Assembly (NCBI RefSeq): GCF_947623445.1
Contig: NC_135248.1
Span: 14,703,820 to 14,767,819 of the forward strand
Direction: 5' to 3'
From: Clavelina lepadiformis
Lineage: Eukaryota > Chordata > Ascidiacea > Aplousobranchia > Clavelinidae
DNA: 64,000 nt
In this document: one piece after another, positions 11,588-25,500 of the stretch
Position numbering within the stretch: the stretch's first letter is position 1
How the letters are laid out: every line of letters begins with the position of its first letter
Program-made: the position numbers and the translations under genes
The notes under the pieces: generated by a model
The model's database searches: none
Told to the model about the DNA's origin: nothing
What the model saw: the letters and a program-made list of their open reading frames with translations, nothing else

Positions 11588-11662
11588 CACAACACACACA
11601 CACAACACACACACACAACACACACACAATTAACACAATTTCACACACACACACATACACAC
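11588..11662. repeat. CA-rich microsatellite at the spacer/3' flank junction
   Basis: Interrupted (CA)n and ACACAACACAC tracts mark the junction between spacer A and the K2 3' flank. Shorter versions lie at about 33,350-33,412 and 45,479-45,500. Length differs between copies, as expected of a slippage-prone tract, and the position makes it a plausible breakpoint for unequal crossing-over. Confidence 0.85.
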
Positions 11663-11699
11663 TGGCTTGCTAAAAGTTACGCACAGCTCAACAGTTACA

Positions 11700-12771
11700 T
11701 AAAGTTTTGAAAAGTTTGTGTTTTTGGTTCATGCTATTTTGGGAAAGTTGAAATATTGAAAAAGTTGAGCAATGAAACCTGGAAAATAACTGAAGCAATC
11801 AACCTTTACAAAATATGTGTCTCGGGTGATTGTTTCGTTTTTTCGTCATCATTGACGATCTTATAATTCGTTGAAATAAAATGCTCAGGTCCAATCATGT
11901 CCGCCATCAATCACTGTGTCCAGCACAACTATCACTGTGTGCTATGCTGGCAATTACCATTATTAACCTTATTACTACTCCACAGTGTTGGTGATATTTT
12001 TGGTATAATTCTGTCTATGACAAGCTTTCCTTTTTACCCGATGTACTGCACCATTCCAACAACATTTAACACAGATTTGCGTACTATGGCTTAATGCTCA
12101 TTTACTTAGAATGCTCTTTTACTGCGATGAATTGAAAACATTATTATTGTCCCAGTTTCTCACTTGAACAAAGATTATATTTACAAAATACATTTTTGAG
12201 TCATAATATATCGAACAATCATAAGTTTACTACATAAGTTATATAGAATGCCCAAGAAGGTGATGACTAAATGAAATAAACCACAAAACAAATACAACAA
12301 ACTAATAAATATTTACAAATAACTGAACACACAAATTGATTTCAAAAATGATTCCACTTCAGTAAACATCCGTTTATGACGCAACAGAAAATCAAAATAA
12401 TAGTCCAGCCGTCAGATCATGTTCTAGTTCAGGGGCGGGCAACTTCTTCGGTCGGCGGGCCTGATATGAGAAAATGAAGTACTTAGCGGGCCGGATTCTT
12501 GAATAGAATGGAACGCAGCTTTGTCTTATTAATGTCCATGGTCGAAAATGTTTGCTCATAAATGTATGTAGACCCGAACAGAACTAGTAGATTCATGGCC
12601 ATCTTTCTCAAGTTCGCAAACTTGGACTTATTCAGTGACGCAGCTAGTTGTTATGATACAGCAATAAGTAGTATGACAAAATCTACAACAGACCTAATTA
12701 TCTTCTAGATTTTGCCACAGAATTGTTATGAAGCAAGATTATGACGTCATTGTACTACACAATGATATGAA
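11700..12771. repeat. 3' flank of K2
   Basis: Nearly identical to 1-1061 at an offset of about 11,710, including the hAT-like insertion at 12,430-12,643. No coding feature is supported. Confidence 0.7.
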
Positions 12772-15700
12772 TTAAAGATTATTTATTTTCTCCAAATATC
12801 GACGAGCTTCTTTTAATCGATCATTTTGTCCAGACCAGTTCTTTAACAATTTGATCGCTTCAGAAAGAGCATTTTTAGCTGAATTAAATTTCTCCAAATT
12901 GTAGTTGGAAACACCGATGCAATAATACATCTCGCCTTTAAACTTGTCTCGAAGGTTTTGATGTTGGCCGATGTCCAATGGTAAGATATCCATGGCTTGG
13001 TTGGCCAATTGCAGGGCTTTGTCATAAAGCTTGATTGTGAGGTAACAATGGCTGGTGTGGTTCAATGTTAAACTTAACCATTTGTCCTTGATTTGTTGGT
13101 CGACGTTTTTAGATCTTTTTATCTTTTCAATGATCTCCTCACACAGTGGAATGAATCCGCCTGCAATGGTGACAAGATGAGATGGAGAGGAAGATGTGAG
13201 CTTGCTGGCTTGCTTTGCCATAGCATCTGCAAAATCTCGAATTCTATAAAGTTCATCATCTGCATCGGGAATGAATTCACTCAGCTTCATCCCACATCTT
13301 ATCAATGTCATCGCTGAATTCTCACCATTCTTCGAAAATAAGAGCTCAGCTGTTTGTTTGAGTCTAATGCACATGTTATTGCATTCACCAGGTGGCGGTG
13401 TTATATCCGTTGCCATGGTTGCGAGACTTTTGCAAATAGACTTGACGTCATCATCCAGACTGAGAAGAATCATCAAACGGAAGGTTAAGAATTTGTTCTT
13501 AAAGTGGGGAAATCCCGCCAGGTGTAGTTGTTTTTGTAAGAATTTGTAAACGTCATTTCCTTTCGTTTTGGTCATGGTTAAATGATTTTGGTACAAGTTG
13601 CAAACATCTGAAAGAAATTGAAAATTACAATATTAATGACATCATGTTTTATCTGATCGTAGTAATTAGTAGATTTTCATTTCAAATTTTGTAGGTTTCA
13701 GAATAGGATTGTGGAACAGTTTTAGATTGTGAAGTCACTTAAACTATTGTGATATAGCAAAACAATTTGGTAGGAAAACTGAAACAAAATATCGTCAACA
13801 ACAAGTTATAACAAGTTAAAAGCCTAGAGCCAGAGCTGATGCAAATAATTTAATTTCAGGTGTTTCGAAAAATAAGTGAGAAAATATGAAAGCGAAGGGA
13901 ACTAATTATGCGCTTGCCTGCTGCTCACTCGAGAAAATATAAAAATGAGGAGAAAATATGTGAATGGAACTAATTGTGAAAAGCTGGTGATAGACGCATG
14001 GAAAGGGCTGACATGGTTGTAGCGACCTTGACACGTGATTACTTTGTATCGAATAATAACGATGGAAGTAATATGACGTCAATTTTTAGTATAGGCTGGA
14101 GTTGGTGAATTTGAAAATATTCCTTCATCTTTACCTTTTGTTCGTTTTTATCCACGAATCAGTTGACAGGAGCGTAGAAAGCAATCAAGTGTGACGTGTG
14201 TTCAATGAAGGGCCCACAACTTCCTTTATAGCTCATTTTACAAATTTAACTTTTACTTTTCAATAGGAAAGTTGTTTTGGTCGTTTATAATGAGTTCAGT
14301 TTGTATTCGATAAAGTAAAGACAAGATAAGGGACCCATGGCACACACCAAATTAAAGATTAATACAATAAAGTATTAACTACATAACCACGTAATATAGT
14401 GTTTGTGACAAATTTGAGTAAAACTTTTCAAAAAGTTACTTTGGCCACATTCGTACTTTATTGCACTTGCATTTCGTCATCCGGTCGGAAACGAAAACTA
14501 ATTTCTAAAATTTGCATCGTTATTGTGACGTCATATTAACAAAATTAATGTAAATATCAATTTGAGTGTCTATTGTTTTAGAATAAATACGTATTTTTAT
14601 TGTTTACTGTCAATTGTGAAGTGAATGATTTTCATCTTCCATTCCTCGCTGGGGTAATCTTCCACTTTCTGCTCGGCTTGAAATGCTTTGATATAAAATG
14701 TTTCAGATTCATCAGGTTGGTTGTTGAATTCGTAATAAGCACCTAAAATATCATAAATAATGAGAACCTTGTCAGCTTCCTGCGATCATAACGTTGTCAA
14801 ATTATTACATGAACAAGTTGGCTGTTGCGTTTGTAACAATCAACAAACAACAGAGTTGAATTCGTAATAAAGTCTTAAATAATGAAAAATAATGTGAACA
14901 CTATCAGCTTGATGTTGCGACAATGTCGTCAACTTCATTGTATCAACCTGCACTGGTGCAGCATATTGAGTAGACTTCCAATTTTCTACATCCTTCTTCT
15001 AGCTTCGATTCCAAGGTGGTTATGGCGAGCTTGTTCACTTCGATTGCTTCCTTGTATTTTTGAACTTGACAATGGCATATTCCGATCGCATTCCAACAAT
15101 AAGCTTGCGTCGTTGTGACGAGTTTGACGTCATCGCATCTCCTTGACGATATCGATTGAAGAAACTCATTCATCCGTGGAATGATTTCATTGGACGCTGT
15201 TTGTGCTAGATCAGAACCACGTGATGTGCTTCCTACAATCGCGTAACTTTCCACCGCAATCTTTTTCATAAGTTCAAGTTTTTTACGCTGGTTGGCAATT
15301 TGTTCTTTCAAGTCGCACCCACATTTGAGAAGTTGAAGTAATGTCAACGATACTTTGTGTTTGCGCAAATCCGAAACCAGATTGATGATGTCATCTCCGG
15401 TGTTGATTGCGTCATCTTCGGTTAAGGAAGTGGATTTCGTCGCGGTGATCAGCTCTTCACAAATGTCGATTGCTCGGTCAAAGTTTTCATTTGAAATCAT
15501 ATCACGCATCGATCTCGTCTTGCTTTGAATGATCTCATAACCTGCGATAAAATCAAACATATTGCAAAATCGCAGTAAAACGAGTTTCAAATCTTGCTTT
15601 GTTTGATTGTCATTAATATTACTCTCCAAGTTGGCAAGAGACTTTTTTAAAGATTGGAAAAACGCTTTAATGACGTAATCAAACCTGAGTGGTTTTTACT

Positions 15701-17407
15701 CGTTGTGGGCGGATCCGAAACTTTTAACCCCGCTACTTTTTTTATTGCGCCAACTAGTGTTGAGCTTGTAGAAGCTGTAATTTTTGAAAGAGATGATAAA
15801 GTACCGAGTGCTTCATAATCAATATATTTAGGGATGAAATAATTTGTTTTGATTCAAACTTTTTTGTCGAGATTTTACTTTATTGTCTGGAAAAGTTATT
15901 ATTAGTATTATGTCAGGGAAAAATTTAATGTTAAGCTTTTCCAATATGACGTAATTATTAAGATTATAAAATTAGCATATTCACTTTTCACAACTGCTCA
16001 ATGCACAAACATTACTAACGCAAAACTTCATTAAAATGAACTTGAAATATTTTACTTGTGGAACTGGTTGTCGTGCTTTCCAAGGAAGATTTTGTTTTTC
16101 TCGATCTTTTTGATGTAGATTCTGGAAACATCAACAAATTAAACTTGGTTGTTTGACAACTATCACTGCACCACTTGCTAGCATATGCCAGATAACAACT
16201 CATGACCAACTGTACAACATATTCTCACCATCTACTCCTAATACCACGTGACTTATTGGTTTGCTGGCTCCCTCATCAAGTGCGTCATCGGTGATGGTCA
16301 CGTGTTCGAGTACACTTGCTATATTGAGCATGATGGTAGATGGTTTGATGGTTGCCAGCAGTTGGTGAAGTTGGTCACGTATCTCGATCATTGCTGGTCG
16401 TTTCGAAGGTTCCTTGTCCACACACTTGGTCATGATGCTCTCCAGGAGAGAAAGGATTCGAACACCTTGCTCATCCTTACCCCGCTTCAGTCTATCCTTG
16501 ATGTCGTTGATTAGTTTTTGTTGAAAGGACACGCCTTGAAACTTCCCAGTCATTCTGAAAAACACTTCATTTCTGATCCCAGGATCCTTTCTAACGATCA
16601 TCATGTAGAGGACCACTCCGAAGCTGTAGACATCCATGGATGTTGTGAGTCGCTCGCAATTGGGATCCAACCTCTCCGGAGCAGTAAATCGAAGAGTGAA
16701 CTGATTCCCTTCTCCTGTTTTATCCGGTCTCGCTGTCGCTGTCCTGGTGTGATGAGATAAAGCGGCTCCACCGAAGTCTGCCACTTTACAATGAAGATCT
16801 GAGCTAAGAAGAATGTTCTGGGGCTTCAAGTCTCCATGAGCGATCCTGAGATCCTTGAGCATCTTGTGGAGGTTGGTGATGGCGTCAGCTGTCTCGTATG
16901 ACAGCCGGAGCAAGAGAGGTAGAGGAATAGTTTCTATCTCGTCATTGAAGATCAAGTCAGCAAGTGATCCGGCTGACATGTGCTCCATGACAACTCCAAC
17001 CCAATCCTCCTCATCAATCAATCCCTCGATGCGGATGACGTGTTTGTGAGCAGCCAGCAACATCATTTCAACTTCTTTCAACAATCTAAAACAAAAGAGA
17101 TTTTCTGTTAAATTGATGTCACATTTTATGACTAATATGCGTGCATAAAACATTCTTTTAATGATTTTTAATAAATTCTTTAGCAGATGTCGATGTTTTT
17201 TGAACTGTTTTACTCTTTCTTTGCTTGTCTCATCTCAACCAATGATCCCTGCAGATGTTGACATTTTATAGCCAGTCTTCCCAACACTTGGTGGTGTCCC
17301 AACCGGACAGTTCCAAAACCTCCCCGGCCCAACAAGCTTCCTCTTATGTTGCACAAGATTTCAGTAGCCGCGAATTTTCGAAGGTTTTCCTGTCTTTGCT
17401 TTGCCGC
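12772..17407 (-). CDS. K2: kinase-TPR paralogue with a different, unseen 5' exon
   Basis: Exons: 17407-17214, 17085-16229, 15541-14948, 14742-14608, 13607-12772, with the same lengths and phases as K1 (871 codons plus stop). Glycine loop GRGGFGTV, LAIK, HGDLKPQN, DFG and APE are all intact. The first visible exon begins after acceptor TTCGAGCAG with AAKQRQENLRKF in place of the K1 start MVAGNPRK. It has no ATG before the catalytic lysine, so at least one upstream exon must supply the start codon. DNA upstream of 17,407 is unrelated to the K1, K3 and K4 upstream DNA. Its last exon is close to that of K4, its partner in the 21.75-kb duplication, while the middle TPR exon is more diverged. The N-terminus is incomplete here. 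Confidence 0.78.
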
Positions 17408-20400
17408 CTGCTCGAAAAATAAACAAACCTTGTTTTCTTTGCACTCTTGAGCTATTAGTCTTGTTGTTTGGCAAAGTAATACCAAAGATTACTAAGAATA
17501 TTATAAAATAACCTTAATCTTTGTTAATATAATGATCGAACATTCATTGTTGTCGGTTACTTTATGTCCATTTAATCAATTCAATTGAAACCACGCTATC
17601 CAACGTTAACAAGGCGAAAGCGTTACAGGTTCTTCTGTGCAGTCCGATGCACCTTAGTTTTTCTTAGCAAAGTTGGTTTCGTAGTCTGAGTTTATTGGTA
17701 CCGGTAATGAAACGATATCGGTTTTACTTAAATCTAGAACTTTTTTTGGTAAAAGTTTACTATAAATTTTTGAAATCCGTTAATTTGAGCTACTCATAGA
17801 GCGAAGCTAACCAGCACCAACTGATGTTCACTCAGGCTTTGCATGGATCAGCAAACTCAGCATTAAAAATGCTAGTGTGAACAACACGGGAGGGAATGCT
17901 TAAGTGCCATATTAAGCGAAGCTAAAACAAAACTCGTTCTTCAGTCATTTGAACTCTCCAGGAATGTGAAGTGGGGTTTTCCCCAAACAAAAACTGACAA
18001 AAAATTCAATCGGACTGTATTATGTTGATGATAACTTCTACCCGAGATAGTTTATGGACAGTTGGCCAACCCGTAGAAAAACATTTCTATTTTCAATTTC
18101 AAGGAAACTTCTGCTTGAAAACTAATAAAAATTTTTATCCGCCATATATCGCTAAAATTATATATTTTTACCAGGAAGCAATGACACAAAAACATTTTTC
18201 GACGTCTTTAAATATATTAAACATCTTACCTTTTTAATGTTGATTTTGCAAACGCAATCTAAAAAACCCAAACTTTGCTGAAATTCAGTCTCTGAATCAA
18301 AATCTGCGGAATTTCGTTCTTAAAATAACGACTTGCTTGCTGAATACTAGACCTGAGTGTTTGCGCATTTTTTATTCTGTTCCTGGCGATATGGCCGATA
18401 AATCCTATAAAAAAATCGTAAAACGTAACAATGTCATTCTGTGATTTCAAAAGCGTTGACATTATGACCTGGGCATGTCCCCGTAAGTTTATGGCCAAAT
18501 ATTTCCCGATAAAGCAATTTCCTTTGAATTGTAACTCCAGCTAACTTTGCCAACAATTCGTAAAGCTTGAAATGAATAGTTATTCAACTGATACAACCGT
18601 CGAGAATAGCACTTTGTGTATAGCGGAACTATAGTTACGACATTTTTCCTTTTTATCGCCGCTAAACACACATTCCGCGCAAGGAAATAAAAACTTACGC
18701 TTCGTCGATTTAATTTATCCTGCGTAGCCTTCCCTAATGTATACACGTCACGATAAAGACGAAAAAGATGAATAAAGTTCACCCGTCAGTGATATTATTA
18801 AACCATAATCACTCAAACAAACAGAGATTGTTGCCTTTACAGTTTGGTTGCCAGGGTGTCATAAGCAACCGACATTGCAAAGGCGACAAGCAAAGTTTTT
18901 GCTCTCACAGCATTTGAAACAGGGAAAGTACAACAACTTTTCCACAATTTTGCTTTATTGTCTTTTTTCAGCCACCATACGGAGCAGTATCTATAACGTT
19001 TATTTCACTGTAAATAACAACTATACGATAAAAATAATTAACAATAATCCTACAATTTACATAATAACGTAGCGTAACTTTTTGCACTTTGGCACTTCAT
19101 GATCGATGACGTATGTTTACGTTATAAGAATACGTTCATGTGTGTGAGTTTATTGTCTACTCTATGCTAATGCGTTGATAAGTGTTTGTACAAAAGGATA
19201 TCATCTTTACGTGTGTTTTAGATTGTGCGAACACTGCATTTGGTTAATGTATCTTGTTGTATGAATTTTTGTACTTTTAAGATGATTTTTAGATGTCTAT
19301 GTGTCACATTTCAATAAATCTGGCGTAAGTTGAGTTGGGCTCCGAAAAATAACCCACGTTTGCCCCGACAAGCTGCGACTGATCAACTTTTTACTACGTG
19401 TTTGGGGTCGACTGAGGACAGCACGGGGCAACTCTTAATTGTGGAAATCCGATGTTTAACCGCTCACGATTCTGTTAAATGTTCAGATTATGGGTGTCCA
19501 AAATGATACAGACACTGTCAGGGAATAAACAGTTAGATGTACTGTCCTAATTTAAAGATTGCAAGCCTATACTAGCTAGTTGCTACAGGAAAATAACAGA
19601 CTGCGAAGGGAATCAGGCTAGGCATGTCTCAACCCTAATCCAATATGGTCACCACAAAAAGTTATTCGAGGTAAGATAGCTTACCGGTAATAACTTTCTA
19701 CTGTGGAAAGAATAAGTGCAGCAAATAAAATAAACGGGATTGTTTTACTTTTGCCAACAAACTTGAAGGCCTGAATGGGAAAGAGTTATGAAGTCATAGA
19801 AAAGAAATTATGAAGTAATGATTTCGCAATACTTGAACCCGATATAGGAGCGCAAAAGCAAAGGAGAACCAAAAAACAGAGGCAAAACATTTCTGCAAAG
19901 AGGTAACAAACTGGTTATATTATAGGTCAAGCTTAACGATACTTTCCACAAAATATTCTGTCAAAAGCAACTAAAATCAATGCAATCGAGCATTACAGGA
20001 TTGCGAGAGACAAAGCCTCATAAATATCTGAATGTTCTTTCTTCTTTGTTCTATCCACGTGCCAGCTGCCCAGAACGTAAGTTTCTTTGTTTACAGACAC
20101 AAGAAACATTCCACGCCGCAACCCAGACTTGTCTAAACCTTTGGTGTCGCCGTCGCTCTCGTCAGCTGATTTTGCAAAACAATAGCGAACAACGCCATAG
20201 AAATATTAAAATCTGGTAAAATTTTCTGATAATATTCATACTTTGGTCAAAAGTAATAAAATGGCGGCATCTAACCGTTGATATCAAGTCCAGGTTAAAA
20301 GTTGATGATTTGGTTGCATTTTCAGCATTTAGAATATGGGTCATACTTGTTGAGATGAACTGTTCACAAAGAACTTGTGTGGTAGGCCTAATTGTTATAA

Positions 20401-22200
20401 ATACCCTTATTTTTAACACAATTCTGGAGCAGCTTTAATAATATTTTAATTCTGATAGTTGGTATTCTTTTTGCGTTTTTATAGCAAACGTTGGCCATTT
20501 TGGCTTTTGTTCTGAGCGCGTTTGATTTGAATTAGTTCCGTTTCAAGCAGGTCTGTCACCATAAAACGCACAACGCGTTTCTCTCTTAAATCATTTTAGT
20601 TTTAAAAAGCATTAATTTGAGTTATGTATTTCTGAAAGCAGTGTTGTTAAGGAAGTTTTACAACTTTACCAGCACCCGAACGTAAGTCGCAGATAAAGAT
20701 AAACATCCGAAACGGTTCTCATTCAAAGCAACAAAACAAATCTTTGCCTGAGCTTGGTAAGAGAAAGTCACCTCTTGCGGATACACACGCTGGAGCATAC
20801 CAACAACCCATGCCACTGGCATCAAGTTTGTCTGAAATGGTCGTAGCTTCCGCCTCAGAAGCTACCAGCCTGGAGCACCGACGTAGATCATCGGAGCAAC
20901 AACCGTCAAAAACCAGTGACAGTTCGATGTGACAGTGACAGGCTTGTTCATTTTAGTGGACTATGGCTCGTCACGCTCGAGCACTTCTCATAATTGTGCG
21001 ACTTGTGACGTAGCTCGGGTGGAAAATTGTTTGATTTGTGCTTCTGGCAGTTACATTCCAAATCACGCCACACAACGACGGACCTTAGATTTTAAAAGAC
21101 TTAACTTCTGGTTTTTCAAATCTGTAGTTCAATTTTATCTGTGATGTATTTGTGTGTTTTGTTTGCAATATTTGGTCGCACTACATTTGGTCCTTGTTAC
21201 CTGTTATTTCGGTTTGAATCACTTCTGTTTCAAGCGAGTCTGTCACCATACAACTCGCAATCCCCTTCTCTCTCAATCAAAGTAGTTTTACAGTGATGCT
21301 GAATACATTTTTTTAGTTATCTGTTCCTGACAGCAATATTCGTTTCGATATAATAATAATATGGTAAAATATAATGCAAACTGCAACAGCAGACCGAAGC
21401 AACCAAAATAAGACAGGTTCTAAACTCCTAACTTTGAACCGAAGAAAGTCGAAACTCTTAAGGCCACCTTCTTTTTCTCAGAAAAACTAATCGTAGGTAA
21501 AGTAAATGTAGGACACCAATCGGAAAATCGCACATAATGGTCAGTTCAATTATTTCGAGTGACTGAAGCGTTTTGCAAAATTAAATGACATTGTAGGCAA
21601 AAAAAGTGATATGATGTGATATAACCAAAGTAACACTAACAAAATTAACAAATAGTAAGAAAACACAGGTGAAAACACGAAAAATTGTGCAAAATATAAT
21701 TTTGCCTTAATAGTTTGCAAGATCCCTACGTCATTACAACGTCATAACGCGTCTACATGTCGTGCACGGAACACAAAACTGATATATACTGTGAAGCCAG
21801 CACTCAAACCACTAATCTGTGTCAAACTTGAAGCAGTTGAAGACTCCACATTTTCCTCTCTATGTAGGTAGTTCTTATACATTAGGGAGTTTCCTTCTCT
21901 GTACACAAAGAAGGTTTGTATGATTATGTTTCATTTTTATCGTTATGACAAGTAGCTCTGATGATATATTTAAAACTTCAAACAAGGTGAAGACATTCTT
22001 TGTATGTATTACCGCCTTACACGTCACTAGTGGCATTTTTGGCACAATCTTGTTCATAAACTCGCATGTATATGTCAGCAAAGATTTAAAAGATTTATTT
22101 GAGATCTAGGTTTTAACTTATTTTCACGCAAAATATATTTGTTTATTGCAATGAATTAGCTTTTTTGTCGGTGTAATTTTAAGCTTAAACAAACAATTTA
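17408..22200. other. Single-copy region upstream of K2, no confident gene
   Basis: This region is not part of the array repeat and must contain the K2 promoter and first exon, which I could not identify. A minus-strand frame at 18,489-18,782 (97 codons) and a plus-strand frame open from about 20,653 to 20,932 are the longest. The latter follows an acceptor-like TTTACCAG and is rich in Ser, Glu and Arg (SSLSEMVVASASEATSLEH), so it may be an exon. It lies between two diverged direct repeats (about 20,520-20,640 and 21,205-21,335). No RNA gene was recognised. Confidence 0.35.
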
Positions 22201-22589
22201 TGAAATATAATTTTTTGCATCATAATCAATTGAACAATGATGAATTATGAGTGATAAGTATTCTGTATAAAATTAAAGTTGAACTACAAAGTAGAAACAG
22301 CAAACTACGAAATATTTACAAATAAATGAATACACAGATTAATTTCAAGAATAAATTTACTTCAACAAACATCCGTTTATGAAGTAACAAATAACAAGTA
22401 ACATTTCAGCAGATAAATAACGTTCTATCTGTTTTAACTCAATGATAAATCAATAAAACCTTAATTTCTTTGAGGAACCTACCACAAAATTCAATACAAA
22501 ATCAATAAAAACGTTATTTTTTCAGCTACATGCCACAAAATTGTTATGAAGCAAGATTATGACGTCATTATGCTGCACAATGATATCAA

Positions 22590-25500
22590 TTAAAGATTAT
22601 TTATTTTCTCCAAACATCGACGAGCTTCGTTTTTTCGATCATTTTGTCCAGAATATTTCTTTAACAATTTGATCGCTTCAGAAAGATCATTTTTAGCTGA
22701 ATCAAATTTCTCCAAATTGTAGTTGGAAACACCGATGCAATAATACATCTCGCCTTTGAAAAGGTCTCGATCGTTCTGAAGTTGGCCGATGTCCAATGGT
22801 AGGAGATCCATGGCCTGGTTGGCCAAATGCAGGGCTTTGTCATAAAGCTTGATTGTGAGGTAACATTGGCTGGTGTGGTTCAACGTTAAACTTAACCATT
22901 TGTCCTTGATTTGTTGGTCGACGTTTTTAGATCTTTTTATCTTTTTAATGATCTCCTCACACAGCAGAATGAATCCGCCTGCAATGGTGACAAGATGAGA
23001 TGGAGAGGAATATGTGAGCTTGCTGGCTTGCTTCGCCATAGCATCTGCAAAATCTCGAAGTCTACGAATTTCATTATCTGCATCGGGAATAAATTCACTC
23101 AACTTCATCCCACATCTTATCAATGACATCGTTGATTTCTCGTCATTCTTCGAAAACAAAAGCTCAGCTGCTTTTCTGAGTCTATAGCACAAGTCATTGC
23201 ATTCACCAGGTGGCGGTGTTATATCCGTTGCCATGGTTGCGAGATTTTTGCAAATAGAATTGACGTCATCATCCAGACTGAGAAGAATCATCAAACGTAA
23301 GGTTAAGAATTTGTTCTTAAAGTGGGGAAATCCTACCAGGTCCTTTTGTTTTTGAAGAAATTTGTAAACGTCATTTCCTTTCGTTTTGGTCATGGTTGGA
23401 TGATCTTGGTACAAGTTGCACAAATCTGGAAAAAATGGAAAATTACAACATTAATGATGTCAATGTTTTTATTCTGAAAGTAGTAATTCGTAGATTTTCA
23501 TTTCAAATTTTGCATGTTTAAGAATAGGATTGTTGCACAAGTTTGGATTGTGAGGTCACTTAAACTATTGTAAAATAACAAAACATATTGGTATGAATCT
23601 TGAAACAAAATATCGTCAACAGTAAGTAATATCAAGTTAAAAGCCTTGAGCCATAGCTGATGCAAATAATTTAATTTCAAATATTTCGAAAAATAAGTGA
23701 GAAAATAAAACGCAAAAAACGCTTGCCTGCTGCTCACACGAGGAAATATAAAAATGAGGATAAAATACGTGAATGGAACTAATTGCGAAAAGCAGGTGAT
23801 AGACACGTGGAGAGTGTTTAGATGATTGTAGCGACCTTGACACGTCATTACTTTTAATCGAATAATAACAATGGGAGTATTATGCTGTCTATGTTGATTG
23901 TAGGTTGAAGTTTGTGGATTTGAATATTTTCCTTCATCTTTAACTTTCGGACGTTTTTATTCACGAATAAGTTCACCGGAGCGTAGAAAGCAATCAAGGG
24001 TGACGAGTGTTCAATGAAGTGCCCACAACTTCCTTTATAGCTCCTTTTACAAATTTAACTTTTACTTTTCAATAGGAAAGTTGTTTTGGTCGTTTATAAT
24101 GAGTTCAGTTTGTATTCGATAAAGTAAAGACAAGGTAAAGGGGCCCATGGCATACACAAAATTAACAAATCATAACAATAAAGCATTAATTCCATGATGA
24201 CGGATACAGTGTTTGTGACAATTTTGAAGTAAAAGTTTTCAACGAAGTTACTTTGGCCACATTCATACTTTATTGCGCTTGCATTACGTCATCCGGTCGG
24301 AATCGAAAACTAATTTCTAAAATTTGCATCGTTATTGTGACGTAATATTAACAAAATTAATTTAAATATATATTTGTGTGTCTATCGTCTAAGAATAAAT
24401 ACGTATTTTCATTGTTTACTGTTAATTGTGAAGTGAATCATTTTCATCTTCCGTTCCTTGCTGGGGTAATTTTCCACATCCTGCTTTGCTTGAAATGCTT
24501 TGGTATAAAATGTTTCAGATTCATCAGGTTGATTGTTGAATTCGTAATAAAGACCTAAAATATGATAAATATTGAGAACCTTGTCAGCTTCCTGCAATCA
24601 TAAAAGGTTGTCAAATTATTAAATGAACAAGTTGGCTGTTGCGTTTGTAAAAATCAACAAACAACAGAGTTGAATTCGTAATAAAGTCTTAAATAATGAA
24701 AAATAACGTGAACACTATCAGCTTGAAGTTGCAACAATATCGTCAACTTCATCGTAACAACCTGCATTGTGACAACATAATGAGTAGACTTGCAATTTTC
24801 TGCATCCTTCGCCCAGCTTCGATTCCAAGGTGGTTATGGCGAGCTGGTTAACTTCGATTGCTTCCTTGAATTTTTGAACTTGACAATGGCATAATCCGAT
24901 CGCTTTCCAACAATGAACTTGCGTTGTTGTGACGAGTTTGATGTCATCGCATCTCGTTGACGATATCGATTGAAGAAACTCATTCATGCGTGGAATGATT
25001 TCATTGGACGCTGTTAGTGCTAGATCAGATCCACGTGGTGTGCTTTGTACAATGGCGTAACTTTTCAACGCAAACTTTTTCATAAGCTCAAGTTTTTTAA
25101 GCGGGTTGATGATTTTTTCTTTCAAGTCACAGCCACATTTGAGAAGTTGAAGTAATGTCAACGACACTTTGTGTTTGCGCAAATCCGACACCAGATTGAT
25201 GATGTCATCTCCGGTGTTGATTGCGTCATCTTCGGTTAAGGAAGTGGATTTCATCGCGGTGGTCAGCTCTTCACAAATGTCGAGTGCTCGGTCAAAGTTT
25301 TCATTTGAAATCATGTCACGCATCGATCTCATCTTGCTTTGAATAATCTCATAACCTGCGATAAAAAACAAATTTATTGCAAAATCGCAGTAAAACGAGT
25401 TTCAAATTTTGCTTTCTTTGATTGTCATTAATATTACTCTCCATGTTGGCAAGAGACTTTGTTAAAGATTGGAAAAGCGCTTTAATGACGTAATCAAACC

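Larger units (their letters stand above)
3700..15000. repeat. Segmental duplication, copy 1 (partner about 25,200-36,700)
   Basis: The stretch from K1 exon 3 through the K1/K2 spacer to K2 exon 4 is nearly identical to 25,200-36,700. The offset is 21,522 around 5.5 kb, 21,762 from about 7 to 11 kb and 21,751 around 12-13.6 kb; the steps mark indels. Identity falls away near both edges and inside the 857-nt kinase exon, where K1 looks more like K4 than K3, so the block is a mosaic. Boundaries are approximate. Confidence 0.7.

Noticed and set aside
11588-11662. Possible CRISPR-like or other regularly spaced repeat
   Set aside because: It is a simple CA microsatellite with no spacers, and this is a eukaryotic genome.
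23498-23848. 116-codon minus-strand ORF in the last intron of K3
   Set aside because: Lies in an intron, is not kept in the other copies, and looks like random AT-rich hydrophobic sequence.
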